Source: Actinomycetes bacterium
GTDB lineage: Bacteria; Actinomycetota; Acidimicrobiia; Acidimicrobiales; Ilumatobacteraceae
NCBI GenBank assembly: GCA_025356335.1
Contig: JANXUF010000123.1
Coordinates: 1 to 64,000 of the forward strand
Length of the DNA: 64,000 nt
Direction of reading: 5' to 3'
Shown: positions 41,376-49,893 of the stretch, piece by piece
Numbering within the stretch: position 1 is the stretch's first letter
How the letters are laid out: each line of letters begins with the position of its first letter
Program-made: the position numbers and the translations under genes
Notes under the pieces: generated by a model
What the model saw: only the letters and a program-made list of their open reading frames with translations
Databases searched by the model: none
Told to the model about the DNA's origin: nothing

Positions 41376-42068
41376 GTGGCTGTGACGGTTTTGAACCCGT
41401 CGCTGCTGTTGCTCGCCGACGGACGATTTCCCGCCGGTGGTCACGCTCATTCCTCCGGCACCGAGGCAGCCGTGAAGGCTGGTCACGTGACCGACATCGC
41501 CACGCTGCGGGCACTCGTCGACGGTCGTCTGGCGACGAGCGGACGGGTCGACGCTGCGTTCGCGGCCGCGACGTGCTGGCGGAGCGGACAGCTCGGTGCC
41601 GTCGATTGGCGCGAACTCGATGCCGAGTACCTGGCGAGAACCGGTCCGCCGCGCCTTCGTCTGGCGGCGAGGACGCTCGGCAGGCAGTTGCTACGCGGTG
41701 GCGAACGCGCGTGGCCGTCATCCCGATACGGCGAGGCTCGGGCGGCGCTGCCGGACGGCGTGGTCCAGCCGATCGCCATGGGCGTCGTCGCCAACGCTGC
41801 CGGATGTTCGCCGGCCGAGGCGGCGCTGTGCGAGCTGCACCATCTCGTCGGAACGCTGACCTCGGGTGCCGTCAGGCTGCTCGGACTCGATCCCTTCGAC
41901 GTCGCTGCACTCGGCGCATCCACCGCATCGGAATTGACCCGGCTCGCAGTACTGGCGGCATCCACCTGCGAGCATCCGGCGGCGAACCTGGCGGCCGACC
42001 TCGGACTCCTCAACGACGTGCTCGCCGAGCACCACGGAACATGGGAGGTGAGGCTCTTTGCCTCTTGA
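41376..42068 (+). CDS. ureF: Urease accessory protein UreF
   Basis: Predicted 230 residues from GTG 41376, preceded by GAGGA; GTG 41382 is an alternative. UreF gates nickel delivery by UreG to apo-urease. Conserved features: [41 protein letters not shown], and the helix [44 protein letters not shown]. It ends within the start region of ureG (11-base overlap), indicating coupled translation. Confidence 0.93.
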   Translation: MAVTVLNPSLLLLADGRFPAGGHAHSSGTEAAVKAGHVTDIATLRALVDGRLATSGRVDAAFAAATCWRSGQLGAVDWRELDAEYLARTGPPRLRLAARTLGRQLLRGGERAWPSSRYGEARAALPDGVVQPIAMGVVANAAGCSPAEAALCELHHLVGTLTSGAVRLLGLDPFDVAALGASTASELTRLAVLAASTCEHPAANLAADLGLLNDVLAEHHGTWEVRLFAS

Positions 42069-42762
42069 TCACGACCATTCCCACCACGACCACGACCACG
42101 ACCACGACCCGCTGGCGGAAGTTCCTCCGGATCCACGTGGCCGTCCATTGCGCATCGGCATCGGCGGACCAGTGGGGAGCGGCAAGACCGCGCTCGTCGC
42201 CAGTCTCTGCCGGCTGCTCGCCGACGACGTGTCGCTCGTCGTCGTCACCAACGACATCTTCACGACAGAAGACGCGGAAGCCCTGCGTCGGATGGGAGTG
42301 CTCGCCGACGATCGCATCGTGCCGGTGGAGACCGGCTGCTGTCCGCACACGGCGATCCGTGACGACATCTCCGCAAACCTCGATGCCATCGAGGAACTCG
42401 AGGCACGGCACGCTCCCGTCGAGTTGACGTTGCTGGAGAGTGGCGGCGACAACCTCACAGCGATCTTCAGCCGGGCGCTCGTCGACGCCCAGATCTTCGT
42501 GATCGACGTCGCCGGCGGCGACAAGGTACCGCGCAAGGGTGGCCCCGGCGTCACCACTGCCGACCTGCTGGTGATCAACAAGACGGATCTGGCACCCCTC
42601 GTCGGCGCCGACCTCGCCGTCATGGACCGCGACGCCAGGGCCCGCCGGGGCGAACTGCCGATCGAATTCACGTCGCTCGTCAGCCTCGACGGCGCAGCGA
42701 ATGTCGCCGCCTGGGTCCGCAGCCGCCTCACCGCCTGGAGCATCGATCCCTCCCGCCGGTGA
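42058..42762 (+). CDS. ureG: Urease accessory GTPase UreG with His-rich N-terminus
   Basis: Predicted 234 residues from TTG 42058, which follows GGAGGTGAG. SIMIBI GTPase that loads nickel into urease. Residues 4-17 are a His/Asp run ([13 protein letters not shown]) that could bind nickel. P-loop GPVGSGKT (37-44), [10 protein letters not shown], the nickel-binding Cys95-Pro96-His97, ESGGDNL and NKTDL follow. There is no ureE gene in the operon; the His-rich extension probably replaces its nickel-storing role. Confidence 0.96.
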   Translation: MPLDHDHSHHDHDHDHDPLAEVPPDPRGRPLRIGIGGPVGSGKTALVASLCRLLADDVSLVVVTNDIFTTEDAEALRRMGVLADDRIVPVETGCCPHTAIRDDISANLDAIEELEARHAPVELTLLESGGDNLTAIFSRALVDAQIFVIDVAGGDKVPRKGGPGVTTADLLVINKTDLAPLVGADLAVMDRDARARRGELPIEFTSLVSLDGAANVAAWVRSRLTAWSIDPSRR

Positions 42763-42828
42763 GCTCAGCCCACGCCTTTGTGCACTCGCGCCGAGCCCGA
42801 TGACGCAACTGCACGAACCGGTCGGGGG

Positions 42829-43683
42829 ATGCAGGTGAGGGCGTGTTCTGCTCTGCGCGTGGGCCTCGATTCGCGCGGCTGGCCGAGCCCGACAGTGCTG
42901 CGAGCTGAAGCTCCGCTGCTCCTACGCGTCACCGACCAGTCAGCCGATCGGTTGACGGTCCATCTCGTCGGCGGTGCCGCCGGGCCCCTCGGCGGGGATC
43001 ATCTCGACTTCGACCTCGCCGTCGGCAGCGGCGCTCGGCTCACGGTCCGCTCCGTTGCCGCTTCACTGGCGCAACCCGGACGAGAATGTGAATCGGTGTC
43101 GACGGTTCGGGCGCGTGTCGCCGCAGGTGCATCGCTCGATTGGTGGCCGCAACCGCTGCTGTCGATCGCCGGGAGCAGCCACACGATACGGACCGTCGTC
43201 GACGTCGATCGGGATGTCGATGCAGAGACGGACGCCGAGACGGACGCAGCGACGGACGCAGCGACGGACGCCGGCCGGCATCAGCATGCGACGATTCGTT
43301 GGGTGGACGAGGTCGTGCTCGGACGGTCCGGTGAGAAGAGCGGGAATCTCGTGGTCGATCAGCGCTTCACTGTCGCCGGGATTCCGCTCGTCTGTCATCG
43401 CACGACCTTCGATCCACTCTGCGCCGGCGCGGGACGTCACGGTCTCGGCAGGTCTGTGATCACTGCAATCGTGCTCGGCTCAAGGGCGCTCGAGGCGCGT
43501 TCGGTGGCCTCGTCCACCTCGGCGTCGATGAGCATCGCCCGGTATCCGATCTCTGCGACGGCGACGAGTTGGATCGGACTCGGTGACGACATCGACGAAC
43601 TGCGAGCCAAAATGGTCGATGAGTTCGCCCTCGGCCATCGCGAGCGATCCCCGTTCGCCGCGACGCACATTTCACGCCGGTGA
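42829..43683 (+). CDS. ureD: Urease accessory protein UreD (UreH)
   Basis: About 284 residues from ATG 42829 (MQVRACSALRVGLDSRG). UreD is the scaffold that docks UreF and UreG on apo-urease. Recognisable segments: LHLVGGAAGPLGGDHLDFDLAVGSGARLTVRSVAASLA and a WWPQPLLSIAGSSH strand. A loop coded by 12-base repeats (DAETDAETDAATDAATDAG) interrupts the middle. UreD is poorly conserved, so assignment leans on the operon place and the GG..GD pattern. It is the last gene of the urease operon. Confidence 0.88.
   Translation: MQVRACSALRVGLDSRGWPSPTVLRAEAPLLLRVTDQSADRLTVHLVGGAAGPLGGDHLDFDLAVGSGARLTVRSVAASLAQPGRECESVSTVRARVAAGASLDWWPQPLLSIAGSSHTIRTVVDVDRDVDAETDAETDAATDAATDAGRHQHATIRWVDEVVLGRSGEKSGNLVVDQRFTVAGIPLVCHRTTFDPLCAGAGRHGLGRSVITAIVLGSRALEARSVASSTSASMSIARYPISATATSWIGLGDDIDELRAKMVDEFALGHRERSPFAATHISRR
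43219..43266 (+). repeat. 12-bp tandem repeat inside ureD
   Basis: Four in-frame 12-base units of the type GACGCAGCGACG, coding Asp-Ala-(Glu/Ala)-Thr. They lie in an acidic surface loop and look like an expansion by slippage. Confidence 0.8.
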
Positions 43684-43776
43684 ACAACGGGCGACAAGAC
43701 GGAGAAGAGCGACACGGTCACGCTGCGCGTGGGGCATCATGCAGTCGTGGCGACGATCGACGAACCCGATGCGGTG

Positions 43777-44871
43777 ATGGCGAACCGCCGAGACGCTGGC
43801 AATCCAACCCGTGCGCCGACGAATGCTGTCGACGAGCGACTGTGTCCGTCGAGGGTGGCGGCGATCCCCAAGGTCGAGCTGCACTGCCACGTCGAGGGGA
43901 CGATGCGTGCATCCACCGCCGCTGAGTTGGCGGCGTTGCACGGCGTCGTGTTCCCGGTCGAGAACCCGGCGGATCTGTACCACTACGGCGACCTCACCGA
44001 TTTCCTCAACGTCTTCTGGCTGATCCAGTCCGTGCTCGGCGACCGCGATGCCTGGGCCCGGTTGGCGTATGAGAGTGTCATCGACGCAGCACATCATGGC
44101 CTGGTCTACCGGGAATCGTTCTTCACGCCGGCACGGCATCTGCAGGCGGGCCACTCGCTCGCCGACATCGTCGCCGGGTTGGACGAGGGTTTCGCCCGGG
44201 CGGAACGCGAGACGGGGGTCGTCAATCGTCTGATCTTCGATATCGATCGCGATTTCGGGCCGCAGGTCGGACTGCTCCATGTCGGCCAACTCGTCGATCT
44301 GCGCAGCGAGGGTGCAACCGGGGCGGAACGAATCATCGGCATCGGTATGGACTCGACGGAACGCGGTGTCGACCCGACGACCTTCCTGCGCTCGTACCGG
44401 TTGGCGGCGTCCGCCGGATTGCAGCTCACTGCGCACCAGGGAGAGAACTCGCCGGCGTCCGCAGTGGCGACGGCGGTCGACGTGCTTCGCTGCCAGCGGA
44501 TCGACCATGGCATTTCCGTGGTGGAGGACGAACGACTGATGGCTCGCCTCGCCGATATCCGGCTGCCGTTCACCGTCTGCCCCAACGCCAACGTGCGGAT
44601 CAACCCCGACGTCTGTTCCGATCTGTCCGCTCACGCCTTTGCGCGGATGCGCGCCGCCGGCTTGCTGGTGACGCTGAACACCGATGATCCCGGTCTCGTC
44701 GGCTTGGACCTCACACAGGAATACCTGCTGTGCGCAGAGGCGTTCGGCTTCGGCTTCGACGACCTCGTGGCAATCGCCCTCGACGGGGTCGAAGCCTCCT
44801 GGCTCGATCCGGTCGAGAAATCAACGATGGTCGCTCGGATCGTCGCCGAAACGTCCGAACCCGCCCACTGA
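43777..44871 (+). CDS. Adenosine deaminase family protein
   Basis: About 364 residues from ATG 43777; GTGs at 43747 and 43729 in frame could also start it. Amidohydrolase TIM barrel: zinc ligands in KVELHCHVEGTMR, AHQGENS (third histidine and nearby catalytic Glu), RIDHGIS and LNTDDPGLVG. The family deaminates adenosine or adenine for purine salvage. HQGE rather than HAGE, plus VYRESFFTPARH, fits the bacterial ADA-like branch, so the exact substrate is uncertain. It follows the urease operon after about 90 bases and may be separate. Confidence 0.85.
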   Translation: MANRRDAGNPTRAPTNAVDERLCPSRVAAIPKVELHCHVEGTMRASTAAELAALHGVVFPVENPADLYHYGDLTDFLNVFWLIQSVLGDRDAWARLAYESVIDAAHHGLVYRESFFTPARHLQAGHSLADIVAGLDEGFARAERETGVVNRLIFDIDRDFGPQVGLLHVGQLVDLRSEGATGAERIIGIGMDSTERGVDPTTFLRSYRLAASAGLQLTAHQGENSPASAVATAVDVLRCQRIDHGISVVEDERLMARLADIRLPFTVCPNANVRINPDVCSDLSAHAFARMRAAGLLVTLNTDDPGLVGLDLTQEYLLCAEAFGFGFDDLVAIALDGVEASWLDPVEKSTMVARIVAETSEPAH

Positions 44872-44915
44872 CCACCAGCGGCTCCGGCTGGCGCGCGGTC
44901 GGCGATACTTGGTCG

Positions 44916-46265
44916 ATGACCGACACCCGCAACAACCCGCTGACAGGGCAGACCATCGAACTGTTGCAGACGCTGATCCGCAACCGGTGCGTCAACGACG
45001 GCAGCGCATCATCCGGGTACGAGAGCCGATCGGCTGACGTCATCCAGACCTACCTCGAGGGCACCGGCGTGGATATCGAGCGCTACGAGCCGACCGCTGG
45101 TCGCGCTTCGCTCGTCGCCCGTATCGCCGGAACGGACCCCACGGCGCCGAGTGTCTGTCTGATGGGCCACACCGATGTCGTGCCCGTCGATCCTCAGGGT
45201 TGGAGCCGAGACCCGTTCGGTGGCGAGTTGATCGACGGTGAGGTCTGGGGGCGAGGCGGCGTCGACATGCTCAACCTGACGTCGTCGATGGCGGTCGCTT
45301 TCCGTCACCTCATGGACACGGGCTTTCGTCCGGCGGGCGACCTCATCTATTTCGCTGTCGCCGACGAGGAGTCCGGTTCGAAGCACGGTGCGCAGTGGGT
45401 CGCCGACAATGCGCCGGACGCCATTCGCTGCGACTATCTGTTGACCGAGAGCGGAGGCCTGCACTCTGGCCCCGGCGACGCGCCGTTCGTCGGCGTGAAC
45501 ATCGGCGAAAAGGGCGTCGCCTGGCGGAAACTGCGGGTTCGCGGCACTCCCGGCCACGGCTCTGCACCCTTCCGCAGCGACAACGCGCTCGTCAAAGCCG
45601 CAGCGGTGATTCAGCGACTCACCGCCTATTCGCCGGCGCCGCGGTTTCACGAGCTGTGGACGCATCAGGTCTCGTCGATGGGCTTGGACGACGACACCAG
45701 ACAGTCGCTGCTCGACGCCGGCCGCATCGACGATCTGCTGGCATCGATGCCCAACGCCGGTCTTGCCAGGCACCTACACGCCTGCACGCACACCACGTTC
45801 TCCTGCAACGTCATCGAGGGAACGATGAAGACGAACACGATTCCGAGTGTGATCGACATCGGCGTCGATATCCGCACGTTGCCCGGCGAAGGCCCCGACG
45901 ACGTACGGGCGCATCTCGAAGCGGCGCTCGGCGACCTCGCCGACGACGTCGAGGTCGAGATCGTGATGAACGACGCCGCGAGCATCAGCCGGATGGACAA
46001 TCCGATGTGGGACTCGTTGCAGCGGGCCGTCAACAAGCCGTTCCCCGCCGCTCGCCTGACGCCGCAGATGGTCGTCGGTTTCACCGACGCCCGCATCTTC
46101 CGTCATATGGGTTCAGTGGCGTACGGCGCCGGGCTGTTCAGCCCAGAGCTCGAAGCCGGCGATTACAGCACCCGTTTCCATGGCAACGACGAACGCATCG
46201 ACGTCGAATCGCTGCGCCTGACGACCCAATTCTGGCTCGACGTCGTGCGCGACCTGATGGGCTGA
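44916..46265 (+). CDS. M20 family metallopeptidase (ArgE/DapE/CPG2-like)
   Basis: Predicted 449 residues from ATG 44916. Di-zinc hydrolase with ligands His85 (MGHTDVVP), bridging Asp117 (RGGVDMLN), the catalytic Glu pair 151-152 (ADEESGS), and a C-terminal His in FHGNDERI; Asp87 supports the metal. The middle lid domain holds GEKGVAWRKLRVRGTPGHGSAP, the usual dimer-side histidine. Substrates in this family are small peptides or N-acyl amino acids; no neighbour narrows it. Confidence 0.9.
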   Translation: MTDTRNNPLTGQTIELLQTLIRNRCVNDGSASSGYESRSADVIQTYLEGTGVDIERYEPTAGRASLVARIAGTDPTAPSVCLMGHTDVVPVDPQGWSRDPFGGELIDGEVWGRGGVDMLNLTSSMAVAFRHLMDTGFRPAGDLIYFAVADEESGSKHGAQWVADNAPDAIRCDYLLTESGGLHSGPGDAPFVGVNIGEKGVAWRKLRVRGTPGHGSAPFRSDNALVKAAAVIQRLTAYSPAPRFHELWTHQVSSMGLDDDTRQSLLDAGRIDDLLASMPNAGLARHLHACTHTTFSCNVIEGTMKTNTIPSVIDIGVDIRTLPGEGPDDVRAHLEAALGDLADDVEVEIVMNDAASISRMDNPMWDSLQRAVNKPFPAARLTPQMVVGFTDARIFRHMGSVAYGAGLFSPELEAGDYSTRFHGNDERIDVESLRLTTQFWLDVVRDLMG

Positions 46266-46286
46266 GCGCAGCCTACGCTTGGTCTC

Positions 46287-46472
46287 ATGGATATCGCCGA
46301 AGTGATCGCCGAGCGAATGATCCGTGAGGCGATGGAGCAGGGCAAGTTCGACAATCTGCCGGGCCGCGGCAAGCCGATCGACGACCTCGACCGTCAACTC
46401 GAACCGGGCTGGTGGGCCAAGCGCTGCATCGAAGCCGAGCGCGAACGGGCAAAAGACACGGACGCCGGCTGA
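46287..46472 (+). CDS. DUF1992 (DnaJ homologue C28-like) small protein
   Basis: Predicted 61 residues. The sequence VIAERMIREAMEQGKFDNLPGRGKPI is the signature of the DUF1992/DNAJC28-conserved domain. Function is unknown in bacteria. It follows the M20 peptidase after 21 bases. Confidence 0.85.
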   Translation: MDIAEVIAERMIREAMEQGKFDNLPGRGKPIDDLDRQLEPGWWAKRCIEAERERAKDTDAG

Positions 46473-46522
46473 CTCGGCACTCCTCAGAGTTGCTGCCTCA
46501 GGGTTTTCCTCAGGCCACTTGC

Positions 46523-47227
46523 TCAGAAGCTCGGGACGATCCTCGAGGTCCACGGCCGTGCTTCGTCCCAGTGGTGGCCGACGATCACCGCGTACTCCAG
46601 CGACCTGAGGAATTCGGCCGGGCCGTCGAAGTCCGGCATCTCGACGAACGCCGCGCCGAGCGCATTCGGGACATGTGCGTCCGACCCCGCACCCGCACGG
46701 AGACCCCGCTCCTCGGCGAACTGCGCGGCCTTAGCATTCAACGAGGCGAGCGAGGTCTTGGCGTTGAGCACCTCGACGGCGTCGACGAGGCCGGCATCGG
46801 CGAGTTCGACGAGTGCAGCTTCGGTGATATTGCGGCGCATCGGATCGAACGGATGCGGCACGTAGACGATCGCCCCCTGGGCGCGAATGGTCTGCGCCGT
46901 CTGGACTGCGGGGAGTCCGAACGGCACGCGCTCGGTCATGAACAGGCCGATGATCTCGCCGGCGTGCGTGCGCATCTCCTCGCCGACGATCACGCGACAT
47001 GGCAACCTCCGCGCCAGCTGCTCTGCACCGGCGATGGCGTGATGGTCGGTGATGCACACGACGTCGAGGCCCGATTCGACGACGGCGCGTTCGATCTCGT
47101 CGGGTGTCGTCGTCGAGTCGCCGCTCCACATCGTGTGACTGTGCAGGTCGACGCGCACCCAGCCGGGTCGCAACTGCGGCCCAAGGTGCGGATGCCTGGC
47201 GATCGCAACAGGGTCGGCGGCAGGCAC
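46523..47227 (-). CDS. PHP-domain metal-dependent phosphoesterase
   Basis: About 234 residues from GTG 47227; the true start is uncertain because the frame stays open upstream. The PHP domain has VRVDLHSHTMWSGDS (HxH), CITDHHAI (Asp-His-His), VGEEM, PHPFDPMR and GSDAHVPNALG as metal ligands. It is probably a trinuclear-metal phosphoesterase acting on a nucleotide or small phosphate; relatives include RNase AM-type enzymes and histidinol phosphatases. Confidence 0.85.
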   Translation of the reverse strand: MPAADPVAIARHPHLGPQLRPGWVRVDLHSHTMWSGDSTTTPDEIERAVVESGLDVVCITDHHAIAGAEQLARRLPCRVIVGEEMRTHAGEIIGLFMTERVPFGLPAVQTAQTIRAQGAIVYVPHPFDPMRRNITEAALVELADAGLVDAVEVLNAKTSLASLNAKAAQFAEERGLRAGAGSDAHVPNALGAAFVEMPDFDGPAEFLRSLEYAVIVGHHWDEARPWTSRIVPSF

Positions 47228-47332
47228 CCCGCCACCATACCGACGGAGCGGCGCCCCCAATCCGTTCACGGTCTCCCGACAGAACCCACGACGTCCGGCG
47301 ATCACGCCGATTCCATCATCACGGAATGCACG

Positions 47333-47383
47333 TGACGCAGGTACGGAATGTTGCAGGTTCTGCAACATTCCGTACCTGCGTCA
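47333..47383. repeat. 51-bp near-continuous palindrome
   Basis: Two perfect 24-base arms (47333-47356 and 47360-47383) separated by only GTT. It is AT-richer than its surroundings and lies in a 365-base gap between the divergent PHP gene and the lipoprotein gene at 47593. No gene ends into it, so a terminator role is not obvious. It could form a cruciform or be a REP-like or operator element. Confidence 0.85.
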
Positions 47384-47592
47384 GGCGGCTTGTCCTCCCT
47401 CACCTGGATGGTTGTGACAGATGGCGGCGTGGAGATCCTCGGCAATGCTGACAGCATGGTGCCCTTGCAGTCGTCCGACCGGGCGGCACGGCGACGCGTC
47501 ACAACCTCGGATCTCCGGGCAACAGTCAGGGTTCGCTGTAGGTTGTGGCCGCGGAGCTATGCACGGCGGCGAAAGCCAGAGAGAAGTTTGCC

Positions 47593-48003
47593 ATGAAGAA
47601 ATTGATGACAGGTACGTTCGCGATCGGACTCATGCTGGCGGCCGCTTCGTGCGGCAGCAGTGCGGCCACGACCAGCTCTGGCGGCGCAACCACTGCGGGG
47701 ACGGGCGCAGCCGGCACCGTCGCGGCTGCCACGGGCTCCCTGACGCCGACACAGACGAAGGTCGTGTCCGACGGCATCGCCTCAGCAGCAAAAAGCGGCG
47801 TGACCCTCGACGAGGCGTGCTTCAAGGCCGTCGTCGCCCAGCTCACCGAAGCAGACGCTCAGCTGATCGTCGCTGCTGGGCCCGGCGGCAACCCGAAGTT
47901 GAGTGCGGCCGGTGAGGCCCTCGGTGTCAAGGCAGCAGCATGCGCCAAGGATGCGTCGGCGACGACTGTGGCAGCGTCTGGCGACACGACTCCTGGAACC
48001 TGA
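47593..48003 (+). CDS. Small secreted lipoprotein
   Basis: Predicted 136 residues from ATG 47593 after AGAGAAG. Signal peptide MKKLMTGTFAIGLMLAAASC ends in a lipobox (Ala-Ala-Ser-Cys), so the mature protein is lipid-anchored at the outer face of the membrane. A Ser/Gly/Thr/Ala-rich linker (about 22-45) precedes a helical domain with two cysteines (DEACFKAVVAQLTEADAQLIVAAGPGG and VKAAACAKDA), which could form a disulfide. No known family is recognised. Confidence 0.75.
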   Translation: MKKLMTGTFAIGLMLAAASCGSSAATTSSGGATTAGTGAAGTVAAATGSLTPTQTKVVSDGIASAAKSGVTLDEACFKAVVAQLTEADAQLIVAAGPGGNPKLSAAGEALGVKAAACAKDASATTVAASGDTTPGT

Positions 48004-48017
48004 GTCCCCTCTGCGTT

Positions 48018-48101
48018 CCGAGTCACGAGCCTTCGCCGATGGAGTGATGTCTCGTGACTCGGTTCGTTTCGTGACTCGGTTCGTTTCGTGACTCGGGTCG
48101 G
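48018..48101. repeat. Cluster of CTCGTGACTCGG-type repeats
   Basis: Three direct copies of a 17-base unit, TCGTGACTCGGTTCGTT (48052-48068, 48069-48085, and a partial copy from 48086). An inverted copy, CCGAGTCACGAG, lies at 48018-48029 and can pair with the first direct copy as a hairpin. It lies between the convergent lipoprotein and tetR genes and may act as a terminator. The same core CTCGTGACTCGG occurs at 37561-37572. Confidence 0.75.
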
Positions 48102-48118
48102 GTTCGCAAGGGGTGGTT

Positions 48119-48772
48119 TCAGCCGTTGTGGAAAACGAGTGAGCCGAGGACGTGTTCGACGTTCGCTGTCAACTCGAGGCCGGCCGTTGCGTCGCCGCCG
48201 ATGAACTTCGCCAACCCGTGTTGGAACATGCCGTCGAACATCGCATAGGCCACCGGCGAGGTGACGGTCGGCGATGCATCCGCGAGTTCTGCGTACCGAC
48301 TGACGATGCGCCAGATCATCCGCTCGAGACTCCGGTCGATCTCGCCGACGTCTGCACGGAACGACTCCTCGAACAGGCTCTGTGAGCGCAGGTCGTACCA
48401 CAGCCGGTGCATCGAGGCGTCCTCGCACATCGTCGTCGCCAGACCGGTGGCGAAGCCGTGCTTGAGGTCGTCAGGGGTCAGCGAGGTGCCGACGATCTCG
48501 TCGTAGCGCCGGACGCATTCGGCCTTGTACTGCTTGACGCAGTGCATGATGAGGTCGACTTTGTCGGTGAAGTAGTAGTGCAGGACGCCATGGGAGAACT
48601 CCGAGTTCTGGGCGATTTCACGAAGACTCGTGCGCGCATATCCGAGTTCGGAAAGCGTCAGCAGTGCCGAGTTCGCCAATTGCGCCCTGCGGTCTGCGAA
48701 CTTGTCGACCCGGCGGCGCGACACCCTGTCACGACTGCGTTCCGCGCGCTGTTCGACCGTCACTGCATCCAC
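48119..48772 (-). CDS. TetR-family transcriptional regulator
   Basis: About 217 residues from GTG 48772, after GGGAGCAA; GTG 48802 is an alternative. The N-terminal TetR HTH (about 27-80) reads LANSALLTLSELGYARTSLREIAQNSEFSHGVLHYYFTDKVDLI. The C-terminal ligand domain contains RLWYDLRSQSLFEESFR. It is divergent from the SDR gene at 48983, with an 18-bp palindrome between them, and likely represses that gene and itself. The inducer is unknown, perhaps the SDR substrate. Confidence 0.88.
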   Translation of the reverse strand: MDAVTVEQRAERSRDRVSRRRVDKFADRRAQLANSALLTLSELGYARTSLREIAQNSEFSHGVLHYYFTDKVDLIMHCVKQYKAECVRRYDEIVGTSLTPDDLKHGFATGLATTMCEDASMHRLWYDLRSQSLFEESFRADVGEIDRSLERMIWRIVSRYAELADASPTVTSPVAYAMFDGMFQHGLAKFIGGDATAGLELTANVEHVLGSLVFHNG

Positions 48773-48840
48773 GACTTGCTCCCTCGGCCACGGCAGATAC
48801 ACCGAGACGGTAGCAGGCTGCGAGCGGTCGAACGGATTGT

Positions 48841-48858
48841 CTTGGACAGATGTCCAAG
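48841..48858. promoter_or_regulatory. Palindromic operator candidate between tetR and SDR genes
   Basis: CTTGGACAGATGTCCAAG: 8-base arms around GA, the usual size of a TetR-family operator. It is 69 bases from the tetR start and 125 bases from the SDR start. Confidence 0.7.
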
Positions 48859-48982
48859 TTGCTTGACACCCGTCCAGAACGGACCAATGTCGTCGGCGGC
48901 CACCGGTATCGAGGTCATCTGCGATATCGGAACACGGCGAACCATCGGGGAACGCTGAGGGTCAGCCGATGAAGGAGCACGG

Positions 48983-49795
48983 ATGAGCGAGTCGAGTGTG
49001 TACGACCTGACGGGTCGCAAGGCGCTGGTGACGGGCGGAGCCCAAGGCCTCGGTGCGGGCATGGCCTCGGCGCTTGCCAGAGCGGGTGCTGCGGTGATGA
49101 TCGGAGACATCCAGGTCGACGTCGGCAAGGCAACGGCAGCGTCGCTTTCCGAGACTGGTGCGACTGCATGTTTCATCGAACTCGACGTCACCGACGACAG
49201 CAGTTGGGAGTCTGCGGTCGCTCAGACGATCAGCGAGTTCGGCGGGTACGACATCCTCGTCAACAACGCCGGTATCGAGATCTCCGGCCTCGTCATCGAC
49301 TTCGATCCTGCCGACATCCGCAAGATGAACGAGGTCAACATCGTCGGTGTCGCCCTCGGCCTCAAGCACGCCTTTCGGGCGATGCGGCCGGGCGGTCCGG
49401 CAGGAAGAGGTGGGGCGGTCGTGAGCACCTCTTCGGTCGCCGCCACCATTCCTTTTCCCGGTATCGCCGGCTATTCGGCGACCAAGTCGGCTGTCGACCG
49501 GCTGACGCGGGTGGCGGCGATCGAGTCCGGAAAATTGGGCTACGGCGTGCGCGTCAACTGTGTCTACCCTGGGCTGGTGCCGACGGAGATGGGGGCCAGG
49601 CTGGCGACCGACATGGTCACGCTCGGGTTGTGGCCGAGCGTCGAGGCGGCGATCGGCGATGTCGTGGCGCTGACGCCACTCGGGCGCCTCGGCGAAGTCG
49701 CCGACATGGCAGACGCCGTCGTTTTCCTGGCGTCCGATGCAGCCAGGTTCATCACCGGCACCGGCCTTGCGGTGGACGGGGGAATGGGTTCGTGA
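48983..49795 (+). CDS. Short-chain dehydrogenase/reductase (SDR)
   Basis: Predicted 270 residues, ATG after AAGGAGCACGG. Classical SDR: VTGGAQGLGAGMASAL, LDVTDD, NNAGIEISG, Ser in STSSVAAT, YSATK (Tyr, Lys), VYPGLVPTEMG and LAVDGGMGS. Asp near 42 (IGDIQVD) suggests NAD rather than NADP. It is divergent from the TetR gene and probably induced when that repressor binds its ligand. The substrate is unknown. Confidence 0.9.
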   Translation: MSESSVYDLTGRKALVTGGAQGLGAGMASALARAGAAVMIGDIQVDVGKATAASLSETGATACFIELDVTDDSSWESAVAQTISEFGGYDILVNNAGIEISGLVIDFDPADIRKMNEVNIVGVALGLKHAFRAMRPGGPAGRGGAVVSTSSVAATIPFPGIAGYSATKSAVDRLTRVAAIESGKLGYGVRVNCVYPGLVPTEMGARLATDMVTLGLWPSVEAAIGDVVALTPLGRLGEVADMADAVVFLASDAARFITGTGLAVDGGMGS

Positions 49796-49893
49796 CCACC
49801 ATGTGAGCCGCCCGAGCGGCGGAGAGCAGAACCAACGGTTCGTCGGTACGTCGCCACGGAACCCGTGTGATGTGGCGAACCCGGCGGAGCGCC

